Positions 17,477 to 26,513 are shown, counted from the first letter of the stretch. The stretch: 64,000 bases of DNA from Chitinivibrio alkaliphilus ACht1 (GCF_000474745.1 NZ_ASJR01000006.1:62001-126000), one strand, 5' to 3'. A program made the numbers and translations. Notes: generated by a model not told the origin, from the letters alone.

Positions 17477-19429
17477 ATGTTGAAAAAAGAACTACTAATT
17501 CTATGTATTGGGGCTGTGCTGTCTGTGTATGGTACAGTCACCCTGGATACGCTGGATGTTGTTGATACACGGGTCGGTCCTGTCTCGGTTCGACCGTCTT
17601 CCCATGTGTTAGACAGTATACAACGTCATCGTGAACAATTTATCCGTGATGTTGATACGTCCCTGTTTTTCGTTTTCTTTGATGAAGATTATCCTTCAGG
17701 GGCATATACGTATGAGTATCCAGAGAATCTTTCCCGCATCTCTGTGCCGGAAGGTTCAGGACGAACTGGAGAAGTTGCTGTGCGATACGACTTGTATCCC
17801 GGTGATTATTCCGGTGCAGCCATTGCTTTGTATGGACGCCAGTTGGACATGACCGATATTGTGCATACCGGCGCTCTTGAATTTTGGGTTCGAGGGACAA
17901 CCGGCGGAGAACAGGCACAGATTGGGTTTTCTGATAGTGAAGCAAGTGGCGTGAAGGTGCAAAACACGCTTCCCTTGTCTCGATATGGCGCAATACGTCC
18001 TTTCTGGACACGAATATCCATTCCCTTGGCCGACTTTGGGCGTCGGGGGTCTTACTGGGATGATCGACTTGATCGTGAGGAACATCTTCCCTTTGGATGG
18101 GATGAAGTTACGGAATTTCTCGTAACCATTGCTAAAAATGAAAATCCCGCATTTCAGGTGTATTTTGATGATATCGTCATTCGAACTGATGTATATGACT
18201 CTTCAAAAGCCTTTGATGAACCATATTGGGATGAAGTAGAACAGGTGTTATCTGCACCCGGCGCTCTTCCTGAAGGAATCTCCATACGTGAAGAGCTTTT
18301 CTCCGGGTATTTTACGGATGGAAGTTATGGAACGGTATACGGAGGTCTCACTTCTTTTACGTCGCAACCTGTAGGAAGTACTACCTCAGGCGATTCCGCT
18401 GTAGCGATGTATTTTGATAATAGTGATTTTTCCGGTGCTGCAATTAACTTTGGTGATACCTATGACCTTGATTCGCTTCGGCAACATGGTGCTGGTATCG
18501 GTTTTTGGGCAAAAGCTGGTCCGGGAACTGATATTGTTCATTTTGGCCCATCTGATTGTGAAGATGTGGACGGTCGTTCTGTTGGAACATCCTTGAATCT
18601 TGCTGATTATGGAGATCTTGGTACAGAATGGAGCTATTTTACGGTACCACTCAGAGAGTTTCCTGATGATGGATCATGGTGGAATCCAGAAACATTTAGC
18701 ACTTCTCCGGGAGTGATTGACTGGAAACATATTTCTGATTTCAGTTTTACCACAAATAAGTATGGAAATCGGGTTCCTGTGGGAGAACCGGCGAAGCTTT
18801 TTGTGACAGATCTCGCCATTATTGATTCTGTACCGGGGTATGTAGATCCTGAAGCATACTGGGATGAGTTCTACTCAGATGCGCCGGATCAACTTGTCTT
18901 TGATTTTGAGGACTTAAGTGGCAGTTTTGGCGCCTATTCTGGAAGTGGGTCGAGTATTTCTGCGCAAGTTGAATATCAAGCTGACGTGAGTCTTCGCCCT
19001 CGTTTAGGCCGGAAATTCTTAGAGGTAAGTTATACCTTAGGTGATTGGGCGCAAGCAACGTATGATTTTGTTGCGCGCAATGCTCCGTCTCAAATGTATG
19101 ATTGGAGTAACCATAAAGCAGTACGTTTTGACATCTACTCCCAAGCTGAAGAACAGTACATTGGGGTACAGGTAACCGATGCTGGTGGAGAGGCGTGGTC
19201 TGCAAATATTTCCGTTAAGGAAGGGTGGCAAAATGTCGTGGTGCCCCTGCGTCGATTCCGTAGAAATATTTACCAGGATGCCAGTGCTGATGCTGATGGC
19301 AAGCTTCGTCTCGACCAAGTGCAGCAGTTCAGTATCGTTCCACGAGATGTGGGGCACTCAAGTGTAGTGCGCATAGATAATGTGTATCTGACCAACTCTC
19401 TTGAGAATGATCCCTTTGAAGTTGAATAA
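17477..19429 (+). CDS. Exported protein with three carbohydrate-binding-like domains
   Basis: The protein has 650 residues and a signal peptide (MLKKELLILCIGAVLSVYG). It contains three similar beta-sandwich units of roughly 180 residues, at about 55-240, 270-460 and 470-640. Repeated features are DYSGAAIALYG / DFSGAAINFGD, ALEFWVRG / GIGFWAKAG, and a closing strand before a DNVYL or DDIVI motif. They resemble the galactose-binding-like domains of CBM11/CBM30 and CIA30 type. No catalytic domain is present, so a role in catching polysaccharide fragments at the surface or in the periplasm is inferred. The ATG at 17477 follows GAGGG. Confidence 0.72.
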   Translation: MLKKELLILCIGAVLSVYGTVTLDTLDVVDTRVGPVSVRPSSHVLDSIQRHREQFIRDVDTSLFFVFFDEDYPSGAYTYEYPENLSRISVPEGSGRTGEVAVRYDLYPGDYSGAAIALYGRQLDMTDIVHTGALEFWVRGTTGGEQAQIGFSDSEASGVKVQNTLPLSRYGAIRPFWTRISIPLADFGRRGSYWDDRLDREEHLPFGWDEVTEFLVTIAKNENPAFQVYFDDIVIRTDVYDSSKAFDEPYWDEVEQVLSAPGALPEGISIREELFSGYFTDGSYGTVYGGLTSFTSQPVGSTTSGDSAVAMYFDNSDFSGAAINFGDTYDLDSLRQHGAGIGFWAKAGPGTDIVHFGPSDCEDVDGRSVGTSLNLADYGDLGTEWSYFTVPLREFPDDGSWWNPETFSTSPGVIDWKHISDFSFTTNKYGNRVPVGEPAKLFVTDLAIIDSVPGYVDPEAYWDEFYSDAPDQLVFDFEDLSGSFGAYSGSGSSISAQVEYQADVSLRPRLGRKFLEVSYTLGDWAQATYDFVARNAPSQMYDWSNHKAVRFDIYSQAEEQYIGVQVTDAGGEAWSANISVKEGWQNVVVPLRRFRRNIYQDASADADGKLRLDQVQQFSIVPRDVGHSSVVRIDNVYLTNSLENDPFEVE

Positions 19430-19435
19430 ATAAGG

Positions 19436-19462
19436 GAGTGAGGGTGTAAATCACCCTCACTC
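19436..19462 (+). terminator. Stem-loop after the barrel / carbohydrate-binding genes
   Basis: GAGTGAGGGTG (19436-19446) and CACCCTCACTC (19452-19462) form a perfect 11-bp stem with a 5-base loop. It starts 6 bases after the stop codon. The following run of T residues is interrupted, so termination may be partial, or the hairpin may protect the upstream mRNA. Confidence 0.6.
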
Positions 19463-19487
19463 TGCTGTTGTTTCGAAAGGTGTTTTT

Positions 19488-19841
19488 ATGAAAAAACGGA
19501 ATGTTCTCTACCTCATAGGCTTGCTTTTCTTGTCAGTAGGAGTTGTGTGGTATGGAGGTACAAACCGATCTCTTTTAGCCTTTTGTGATACTCTCTTTGC
19601 GGGGGCAATGATTACACTGCTATTTGGGTTGATTCTTGTGATAATTAATAGCTCCCGTCTTCATTACTACAAGTATATTACGGAAAAATTCCGACGAAAA
19701 AAAGGCGCTGAGAGTGCTGAATCTTTTGAAAAAAGCGAAGCTCGACGCTTTTCCTATGTTGTCTATGGTGTCTATTTTGCTGCTGCAGGTGTTCTTGGTG
19801 TAGCGGTGTGTGCTTATCTTACAGTGCACTACTCTCTATAA
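19488..19841 (+). CDS. Small membrane protein, unknown function
   Basis: This protein of 117 residues has three or four hydrophobic segments, at about residues 7-23, 30-53 and 90-115. A basic cytosolic stretch (KYITEKFRRKKGAESAES) lies between the second and third. The size and pattern resemble small DUF3899-type membrane proteins, but I cannot confirm this. AAAGGTG precedes the ATG. It lies between the hairpin at 19436 and the second binding-protein gene and points the same way. A link with the transport locus rests on position only. Confidence 0.65.
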   Translation: MKKRNVLYLIGLLFLSVGVVWYGGTNRSLLAFCDTLFAGAMITLLFGLILVIINSSRLHYYKYITEKFRRKKGAESAESFEKSEARRFSYVVYGVYFAAAGVLGVAVCAYLTVHYSL

Positions 19842-19981
19842 GTTTTCAGTATTGTTACATCAGCAGATAATCCTATGACGGGTAATCTCTAAAAAACTCA
19901 AAAACATTCTTGCCGAGATATTATATTATTGTGAATTTGTGTTCTAATTTTCCACGTGGATTAAGAAAGGAAAAGGGTAAT

Positions 19982-21817
19982 ATGAGAAAAATGTGCCTGA
20001 TTTTGTCTCTTTCTGTTTTGGCCCTTGCGATGGTGTCATGCGGAACTGATGACAGGAGTTTTGGGTATCCCCGAGAAGAAACATTGTATGTCGGGGGGTT
20101 GCAATGGGGATCTCCAACAACGTTTAATCCTCTTGCATGGTGGTCAGCTTTTCCTATTATGGAAGGAGGGAACAACACTGTTACGTATGAACCTCTCGTG
20201 TTGTTTAATAGTTTTACCTCCGAAATGGAACCGCTTCTTGGTACCATTTACGAAGAATCAAATGAGTACATTTCTGTTATTATGAACTCCGCAGCGCGCT
20301 GGAGTGATAACCGCCCACTTACCGCAGAAGATGTTAAATATACCTACGAGTTAGCTCGAGATAATTCTGTGCTATATTCCGGTGTGTGGGAACATCTCAC
20401 TGATATTACTATTGACACCGTGAATGTTGACACCCTAGCAGATATCGTTTTGCCGGATGATCATTACGGGCAGCACGAGCGAATCACTTTTCACATGGAG
20501 GGAGCCGCACAACAAAATCCCCTTGCTGTATATGGGGCTCTTCAGTCGGTTCGAATTCTTCCAAAACATTTTTTTGCTGAAAAGTTAGAAGAACTGGATG
20601 GTGATTTTGAGGCACTGCGCAGTTTAACCCTTGGAGATTCGCCCATTATTTCAGGGCCGTACCAAATACACAACTATACCAATGAACGAATTATCTTAAA
20701 ACGTCGTGATGATTACTGGGGCAATGACGCTCTTTTTGCAGGAGAAGAACCAGGGCCTCGGTATATTCTACATCCCATTCTTGAAGGCAATAGTCACTTT
20801 AACCTTGCTTTGCAGCAGGGTCGTATTGATGTGACTTCTACTTATCTTCCCCGAGTCTGGACGCGCCGCGATATGGGTGTGCAAACATGGTATGAAGAAC
20901 AGCCCTATTACATGGCAGGTTCTATTCCAACTCTTGTACTGAATACCGAACATGAAGAGCTGTCAAGTAAGTATATGCGCCGGGCCATTGCTAGTGCCAT
21001 TAATTATGAAGATGTGCGAGATCTTGCTATTTCGGGATACAGCGAAGATATTCAACCTGGTCTGATTCTTCCCTTTGGTAATGAAAAACAGTATTTTTCT
21101 GCCGAAGATGCTGAAAAGTATGGTACATCCTTTGATAAAGAGAAAGCCCGTAGCTACCTCGAGAAAGCTGGATATACTTCGGTGTGGCATGATGATGGAC
21201 GCTTGAGCCATATGGAAAACGAAGATGGCGAGCCTGTCCGCTCTTTACGCATTATGTGCCCCTCTGGATGGACTGACTGGGAAGCCATTGTGCGTATTGT
21301 TGTACGAGATCTACGGCGAGCCGGTATCGATGCGTATCAAGATTTTGTGGATCAAGGTGTATATAGGGAAAGTCAGCCTGTTGGGCGTTTTGATATGATC
21401 TTGTTTACTCCTGCCCCTGAGCTTTCTCCCACAACTCCTCTTTCTCGTCTAGAGGGCGTTATGTCATCGCAGTTTTGGGCGCCCATCGGAGATAGAATGG
21501 AAGAAAACTATGGGCGATATAATAATCCTGAGTCTGACACATATAACCCTGCTGTAGACAGCTTGATTAAGAATATCCCCTTGATTACCAATCAAGACTC
21601 CTTGGTAGATGCCTATAGAAAGCTCAATCGTATTTTTATGAAAGACCAGCCAGCCATACCTCTGGCATATCGTCCAGAGCAGTATTACCAATTTACAGAA
21701 GCAGTATGGGAAAACTTTCCCCATGCGGACAATCCCGTTGGGCCTCAGTTAGTACCCACCATCGGTGCAGCACGGAATGTCCTTTGGAAATTACGATCCA
21801 CGGAAAAAGGAGAATAG
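19982..21817 (+). CDS. Family-5 solute-binding lipoprotein (second copy)
   Basis: This 611-residue SBP family-5 protein has a lipoprotein signal with Cys20 in MVSC. It is clearly paralogous to the protein at 10505: TLYVGGLQWGSPTTFNPL against TLYMGGHVWDAPRNFNPL, MEPLLG, a shared RCPSGWTDW-like block and IFMKDQPAIPLAYRPEQ. It is joined to the permease gene with no gap (stop at 21817, ATG at 21818), so it is the binding protein most directly tied to the transporter. The ATG at 19982 follows AAAGGG; the in-frame codons before it do not form a signal peptide. Confidence 0.9.
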   Translation: MRKMCLILSLSVLALAMVSCGTDDRSFGYPREETLYVGGLQWGSPTTFNPLAWWSAFPIMEGGNNTVTYEPLVLFNSFTSEMEPLLGTIYEESNEYISVIMNSAARWSDNRPLTAEDVKYTYELARDNSVLYSGVWEHLTDITIDTVNVDTLADIVLPDDHYGQHERITFHMEGAAQQNPLAVYGALQSVRILPKHFFAEKLEELDGDFEALRSLTLGDSPIISGPYQIHNYTNERIILKRRDDYWGNDALFAGEEPGPRYILHPILEGNSHFNLALQQGRIDVTSTYLPRVWTRRDMGVQTWYEEQPYYMAGSIPTLVLNTEHEELSSKYMRRAIASAINYEDVRDLAISGYSEDIQPGLILPFGNEKQYFSAEDAEKYGTSFDKEKARSYLEKAGYTSVWHDDGRLSHMENEDGEPVRSLRIMCPSGWTDWEAIVRIVVRDLRRAGIDAYQDFVDQGVYRESQPVGRFDMILFTPAPELSPTTPLSRLEGVMSSQFWAPIGDRMEENYGRYNNPESDTYNPAVDSLIKNIPLITNQDSLVDAYRKLNRIFMKDQPAIPLAYRPEQYYQFTEAVWENFPHADNPVGPQLVPTIGAARNVLWKLRSTEKGE

Positions 21818-22939
21818 ATGTTAAAACACAATCCTACGTTGAAGTATGTTATCAATCGTATTTTATGGTATGTCCTTACCTTTTTTGTAGCGATTACAAT
21901 CAATTTCTTCCTCCCGCGTATTGGAGGGTCTGATCCGGTAACCTTAACTCTTAATAGAATGTCTTCTGGGATGACCCCTGACCGGGTTCGTCAGATGGAA
22001 GAAGATCTGAATGTACGGTATAATCTTGCTCGTCTTGATGAAGACGGGAACGCTATCCGTGCGAAGGTTGGGGCTGATGGTAATTTTGTGCGCGATGCCG
22101 AAGGAGATCTGGTTCCTGATGAGAAGGGGCGGGTTGTTCGCCGAAGCTTATTTAACCAATATCTCAATTACCTCGGGATGACCATGCGAGGTGATCTTGG
22201 TATGTCCATACAGCAAGATCGTCCCGTTGCGGAAATTATGCGGGAGTCCATACCTTGGACGTTGGCCCTACAATTTCCTTCCATCGTTATTGGCTGGATT
22301 GTTGGTAATATATTAGGTGTTCTTGCGGCGTATAAACGTGGCTCTTTTGATAAGATCCTTTTTCCTGCTTCTATGTTGAGCACCTCAATTCCGTTTTTCG
22401 TATTTGGTATGGTTTTAGTATATGTGTTTGCCATACAGCTAAACCTCTTTCCTGCGTATGGAGGGTATGCCTGGGAGTACACTCCAGGTTTAAATATGGG
22501 TTTCATCATGAGTGCAGGATATCACTTTATATTACCCTTTTTGTCAATTTGTCCGGTCATGGCTGGTGGGCAGGCAATTGGCATGCGTTCTATGTCGATT
22601 TATGAGTTGGGTACGGATTATATTAAGTTTTCTAAAACCCTTGGTATTCGCGAACACCGCATTATTAAGTACATCTTTCGTAACGCCATGCTTCCACAAC
22701 TTACGGGATTGGCCATGATGTTGGGGCAAATGGTTGGTGGTGCTTTGATTACAGAGCTTATCTTCTCATACCCCGGCTTAGGAACAGCATTACTTGATGC
22801 GGTAAATCAAAATGACTATTTTGTTATTCAGGGGGGAGCCTTAATTGTGGCAATATTCCTTCTTATAGCAAACTTCACCGTGGATATTCTCATTGGTATT
22901 TTTGATCCCCGGGTAAAAGCCGGAAGAGTGGAGGGTTAA
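21818..22939 (+). CDS. ABC transporter permease, DppB/OppB type
   Basis: The 373-residue inner-membrane permease has a first helix near residues 15-33, an extended periplasmic loop, and five helices in the BPD_transp_1 domain from about residue 140. The EAA-type loop that contacts the ATPase is visible around TDYIKFSKTLGIREHRIIKYIFRNAMLP. The N-terminal loop carries an unusual hydrophilic insert at residues 73-109, with short repeated patterns such as DEDGNAIR, ADGNFVR and DEKGRVVR. The gene abuts the binding-protein gene and precedes the second permease by 3 bases. Confidence 0.92.
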   Translation: MLKHNPTLKYVINRILWYVLTFFVAITINFFLPRIGGSDPVTLTLNRMSSGMTPDRVRQMEEDLNVRYNLARLDEDGNAIRAKVGADGNFVRDAEGDLVPDEKGRVVRRSLFNQYLNYLGMTMRGDLGMSIQQDRPVAEIMRESIPWTLALQFPSIVIGWIVGNILGVLAAYKRGSFDKILFPASMLSTSIPFFVFGMVLVYVFAIQLNLFPAYGGYAWEYTPGLNMGFIMSAGYHFILPFLSICPVMAGGQAIGMRSMSIYELGTDYIKFSKTLGIREHRIIKYIFRNAMLPQLTGLAMMLGQMVGGALITELIFSYPGLGTALLDAVNQNDYFVIQGGALIVAIFLLIANFTVDILIGIFDPRVKAGRVEG

Positions 22940-22942
22940 TCT

Positions 22943-23785
22943 ATGAAGCTATTTAAAAATCTTCTGAAAGAAAAAACGTTTGTTTTTGGATTTTTTACGT
23001 TTATAATTGTTATTCTTTTTGCCGTCATTGGGCGTATGTTTGTAGATCCCGTGACTTACGATAACTCCGTAGCGGGAACATATACGCCTCCATCAAGTTT
23101 GGCACTTCTTGGTACCGACCACATTGGGAGAAGTGTTCTTCCCATGCTTATCATGGGGTTGGGGTCATCCCTCTATGTTGGTCTTCTGGCAGGGGTGATT
23201 GCAACCTTTGTGGGCACCTTACTCGGTGTGTATGCCGGTTTTATTGGGGGGGTGCTTGATGATATCATTAATATGGTGACAAATCTCTTTATGGTTATTC
23301 CCATATTCGTGGTGTTACTCTTAATAAGTTCTGCCATAGAGGACGGGCGGTCTTTAACCTTAGTTGCCGTTATTATCGGCTTAACAGCGTGGACATGGAC
23401 ATGTCGGTCTGTGCGAGCACAGGTTTCCAGTCTTCGTACGGGAGACCATATTTCCCTTGCGCGGCTCAATGGTGACAGTACATTTAAGATTCTTTTTGTG
23501 CATGTACTACCCTACCTCTTCTCGTACATTTTTATGGTGTTCATTATTCAGCTTGCTACGGGAATCTTAATGGAAGCAAGTATCAGTATGATTGGTCTTG
23601 GTCCGGTAGAAGGTGTTTCCTTGGGTATTATCCTTAATGAAGCAAATGCAAATTTTGCTCTCATTGACGGAGCGTGGTGGGCCTTTTTCCCCGCTGCATT
23701 TCTTACCACTATTCTGGTCTTTGCCCTCTATACCCTGAATACCTCTATGGAAGGTGTTTTTAACCCTCGTTTGCGAAAAGAATAG
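22943..23785 (+). CDS. ABC transporter permease, DppC/OppC type
   Basis: This second inner-membrane permease of 280 residues is a little short for DppC. It has an N-terminal helix (residues 14-33), the periplasmic segment LLGTDHIGRSVLPML typical of the C-type permease, four or five further helices and the coupling loop HISLARLNGDSTFKILFVHVLP. It forms the transmembrane dimer with the preceding permease. GGAGGGTTAATCT before the ATG gives a good ribosome site. It is the third of five tightly spaced transport genes. Confidence 0.92.
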   Translation: MKLFKNLLKEKTFVFGFFTFIIVILFAVIGRMFVDPVTYDNSVAGTYTPPSSLALLGTDHIGRSVLPMLIMGLGSSLYVGLLAGVIATFVGTLLGVYAGFIGGVLDDIINMVTNLFMVIPIFVVLLLISSAIEDGRSLTLVAVIIGLTAWTWTCRSVRAQVSSLRTGDHISLARLNGDSTFKILFVHVLPYLFSYIFMVFIIQLATGILMEASISMIGLGPVEGVSLGIILNEANANFALIDGAWWAFFPAAFLTTILVFALYTLNTSMEGVFNPRLRKE

Positions 23786-23795
23786 GAGAAGCCTT

Positions 23796-24770
23796 ATGGC
23801 AGTATTTGAAGTAAAAAATTTATCACTTCACTATAGAACACGATTTGGAAAACGGATTCACGCAGTGCAGGATGTGAGTTTCTCCATGGAAGAGGGAGAG
23901 ATTCTTGGTATTGCCGGAGAGTCTGGATGTGGGAAAACCACTCTGGTAAGTGGGTGTATGGGGCTTTTTATTCCCCCGCTCTACCCCACAAGTGGTGATG
24001 TTCTTGTGCGGGGAGAATCTCTCATGGGACGAAGCCCAGATGAAGTACGCGAAAACGTACTCTCAAAAAAAGTGAGTATGATTCCTCAAGGGGCATTTAA
24101 TGCTCTCAATCCGACTCGGAAAATTAAAGACCTTGCGGCAGATTTAATTATGAGCCATGAGAAAGATACGGTATCACGAAAAGATCTCTATCCACGTATT
24201 CGTGAGCGTTTTTCTATTCTCGGCATGGATACAGACAAGGTCCTCAATTCTTTCCCCATACAGCTTACTGCTGGGGAAAAACAGCGATCGGTTATTGGTA
24301 TCTCAACGTTGCTGAATCCCGGTATGGTAATTGCCGATGAGCCCACTTCTGCCTTGGATGTAAGTACGCAGAAAAAAATTATCGGCATGATCTTTGACCT
24401 GCTTGATAAGAAGATTTTCTCAACAATGATGTTTATCACCCATGAGCTAAATCTTTTGCGTCATGTGGCTGACCGTATTGCCATTATGTATGCTGGTCAG
24501 ATTGTGGAGCTTGGTACAACAGAGCAAATTGTTTTTGATGGAAGACATCCGTATACACAAGCCTTAATGGGCTCCATTATGAGCGTTGACGAAAATGAGA
24601 AAGACAAGAAACCGGAATCCCTTGAAGGGGCGCCCCCGAATCTTGCAAATCCCATTGAGGGGTGTCGTTTTGCTCCTCGATGTAAGGTTGCACGGGAAGA
24701 TTGTAAACATACTGAGCAGGTAATTCGTATGGTGGGTGATCGTGAAGTGAGGTGTAAATATGCCGAATAA
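23796..24770 (+). CDS. ABC transporter ATPase, DppD/OppD type
   Basis: This 324-residue nucleotide-binding subunit has Walker A GESGCGKTT (near residue 40), a Q-loop in MIPQGAFNALNP, Walker B MVIADEPTSALD and the H-loop FITHELN. The C-terminal oligopeptide-type extension has a cysteine cluster (RFAPRCKVAREDCKH), as in OppD/DppD. The signature motif reads LTAGEKQR rather than LSGGxxQR, which may make one of the two ATP sites weak. The ATG at 23796 follows TAGGAGAAG. Its end overlaps the next ATPase gene by 11 bases. Confidence 0.92.
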   Translation: MAVFEVKNLSLHYRTRFGKRIHAVQDVSFSMEEGEILGIAGESGCGKTTLVSGCMGLFIPPLYPTSGDVLVRGESLMGRSPDEVRENVLSKKVSMIPQGAFNALNPTRKIKDLAADLIMSHEKDTVSRKDLYPRIRERFSILGMDTDKVLNSFPIQLTAGEKQRSVIGISTLLNPGMVIADEPTSALDVSTQKKIIGMIFDLLDKKIFSTMMFITHELNLLRHVADRIAIMYAGQIVELGTTEQIVFDGRHPYTQALMGSIMSVDENEKDKKPESLEGAPPNLANPIEGCRFAPRCKVAREDCKHTEQVIRMVGDREVRCKYAE

Positions 24771-25545
24771 AGATGTGTTTGAGTTTAAAAATGTTACCAA
24801 AAGCTTTGGTCATGGCAAAGATGTTACCGTTGCGGTAAAAAATCTTGACCTTGCCATTAAAGATCAAGAAATTGTTACCGTTGTAGGGGGCTCAGCCTGT
24901 GGAAAATCGGTTTTTGGAAAACTACTCCTTGGCCTATTGAAACCCACCCAGGGTGAACTGCTCTTTCGTGGGGAACCTATTGGTGACCAGATTGAGCATT
25001 GGCAGGAAGTGCAAATGGTCTTTCAGGATCCCTTTACTTGTTTTAATCAGTTTCTCCCTATCCGCCGTCAATTGGAAGCTTCTTTTGGAGTGTTTAAGGG
25101 AAAAAAACCTTCGGCTAAGGAGATTAAAAGACGGGTTGATGAAGGATTAATGGCGGTGAACATGAAGCCACAAGAGATTGAGGACAAGTATCCCTTTGAG
25201 CTTTCCGGGGGGCAGATGCAGCGTATGTTACTTGCGCGTATCTTTGCGCTTCGTCCGAAAGTATTGGTTGCAGATGAACCGACCAGTATGGTTGATGCAT
25301 GTGTGCGTGCCGGCATACTTGATTATCTGCTGAAGCTGAAAGATGAGCTTGATATGACAATTGTCTTCATCACTCACGATATCGGTCTCGCCTATTATGT
25401 AAGTGATCGTATTTTTATTATGCACGATGGGGAAGTTGTTGAAGCAGGTGATCCTGATCAAGTCGCTTTTTCTCCGAAAAACCCGCATACGATTCAATTA
25501 CTTGAGGATATTCCAGAAATTCACCGAGAGTGGATACAGCGATAA
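24760..25545 (+). CDS. ABC transporter ATPase, DppF/OppF type
   Basis: This 261-residue ATPase is the second engine of the transporter. Walker A is GGSACGKSVF, the Q-loop VFQDPFTCFNQ, the signature LSGGQMQR, Walker B VLVADEPTSMVD and the H-loop FITHDIG. It lacks the long C-terminal cysteine-rich extension of its partner and is shorter than usual DppF proteins. The signature is intact here but degenerate in the partner, so the two composite sites are probably unequal. A strong hairpin follows directly, so this is the last gene of the transport operon. Confidence 0.92.
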   Translation: MPNKDVFEFKNVTKSFGHGKDVTVAVKNLDLAIKDQEIVTVVGGSACGKSVFGKLLLGLLKPTQGELLFRGEPIGDQIEHWQEVQMVFQDPFTCFNQFLPIRRQLEASFGVFKGKKPSAKEIKRRVDEGLMAVNMKPQEIEDKYPFELSGGQMQRMLLARIFALRPKVLVADEPTSMVDACVRAGILDYLLKLKDELDMTIVFITHDIGLAYYVSDRIFIMHDGEVVEAGDPDQVAFSPKNPHTIQLLEDIPEIHREWIQR

Positions 25546-25572
25546 AAAAGAGGGCTTCGGCCCTCTTTTTTT
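25544..25572 (+). terminator. Rho-independent terminator with UUCG loop
   Basis: GAGGGC (25550-25555), the loop TTCG and GCCCTC (25560-25565) form a stable C(UUCG)G hairpin flanked by A6 and T7. It works on both strands and serves the transport operon and the convergent sucrose-phosphatase gene, whose stop codon lies at 25571-25573. Confidence 0.9.
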
Positions 25573-26335
25573 ATTTCCAATTAAAATAATTTAGCCCTTC
25601 AAGCACTCCTTCAGTAGCTTCACCTTGTGCGATAAAATTTCCTTCAATTGTACGTGCTTCCTTTTTGAGCTCTTCGGGTGTATTTCCTACAATGATTGAA
25701 GGAATAGTACTCATAAATACGGCATGGTCATTGCCTGAATCGCCCGCGTAAATTTGTTCATTCACGGGTATGCTGAGATGCTTTGTCAGCCATGATATTG
25801 CAAATAATTTTGACACCCCCGTGGGAACTAAATCTATAAGCCAATAGTCTTCTCGATGATCACGGCTGATAATTGGTTCCCACGGTGTATTCCGAAGGAG
25901 CTCTGCAAGCTTTTTTGTAACGCCATCTTTGTCCTGCGGCTGTACTGTATAACTTGCTTTAAACGGACCGTTGTTGGACTCATCCTGTGCCTGTATGGGA
26001 AGCGGGGAAAGCTTTTTTTTGAGTGATTCCACAGGAAGCTCTGCACAGATTTCTGCTAGGACATCATGATAGGCTGATGAGGGAAAGAACCCCTCTTCCC
26101 GTCTGATATATACAGAGGTTCCCACATCAGCAATAAGGTAGTCAGGCTCTGGAAGAGCGTAGGTTTGGATTGCTGCAATAATTAAGGCGTGGTTTCGACC
26201 TGAGGCATAGGTCAGTTGCAATTGAGATGACTGCTTTCTCCGACGAAGAATCTCCTGTAAGGCAGCACGTTCACCAGCACTGCCCCTGTTTGGGATCAAG
26301 GTTCCATCAAGATCTGTTATGAAAAAAAATGCCAT
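25571..26335 (-). CDS. spp: HAD-family sucrose-6-phosphate phosphatase
   Basis: This 254-residue HAD phosphatase of the Cof / sucrose-phosphatase type should remove phosphate from sucrose-6-phosphate in the last step of sucrose synthesis. The nucleophile motif is ITDLDGTLIP, a Thr/Ser-containing second motif lies in LTYASGRN, and motif IV is YAGDSGNDHAVF. The start ATG at 26335 follows GGAG and places the DxD motif directly at the N-terminus; the longer reading to 26392 lacks support. It is divergent from the fructokinase-SPS-amylosucrase genes. Mannosyl-3-phosphoglycerate phosphatase is an alternative, but the neighbours favour sucrose. Confidence 0.78.
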   Translation of the reverse strand: MAFFFITDLDGTLIPNRGSAGERAALQEILRRRKQSSQLQLTYASGRNHALIIAAIQTYALPEPDYLIADVGTSVYIRREEGFFPSSAYHDVLAEICAELPVESLKKKLSPLPIQAQDESNNGPFKASYTVQPQDKDGVTKKLAELLRNTPWEPIISRDHREDYWLIDLVPTGVSKLFAISWLTKHLSIPVNEQIYAGDSGNDHAVFMSTIPSIIVGNTPEELKKEARTIEGNFIAQGEATEGVLEGLNYFNWK

Positions 26336-26450
26336 GGGCAACTCCGTGTCAAAATAGTATAAAAGTATATGTTGTTCCCTCTTCTCATGCAAGGATCTCT
26401 TTGCCTGTCTTTGGTAAGACGAGGAGCGTTGTGTTTATTACAGCATGATT

Positions 26451-26478
26451 TTGCTTGAATTTTACTGTGCCATATTAT
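26451..26478 (+). promoter_or_regulatory. Promoter of the sucrose operon
   Basis: TTGCTT (26451-26456) is followed after 16 bases by TATTAT (26473-26478). The expected transcript start near 26485 gives a leader of about 29 bases with AAAGGA before the fructokinase ATG. No osmotic-response element was identified. Confidence 0.55.
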
Positions 26479-26513
26479 ATCGTTATATACTACCATCATA
26501 GAAAGGATGGACC

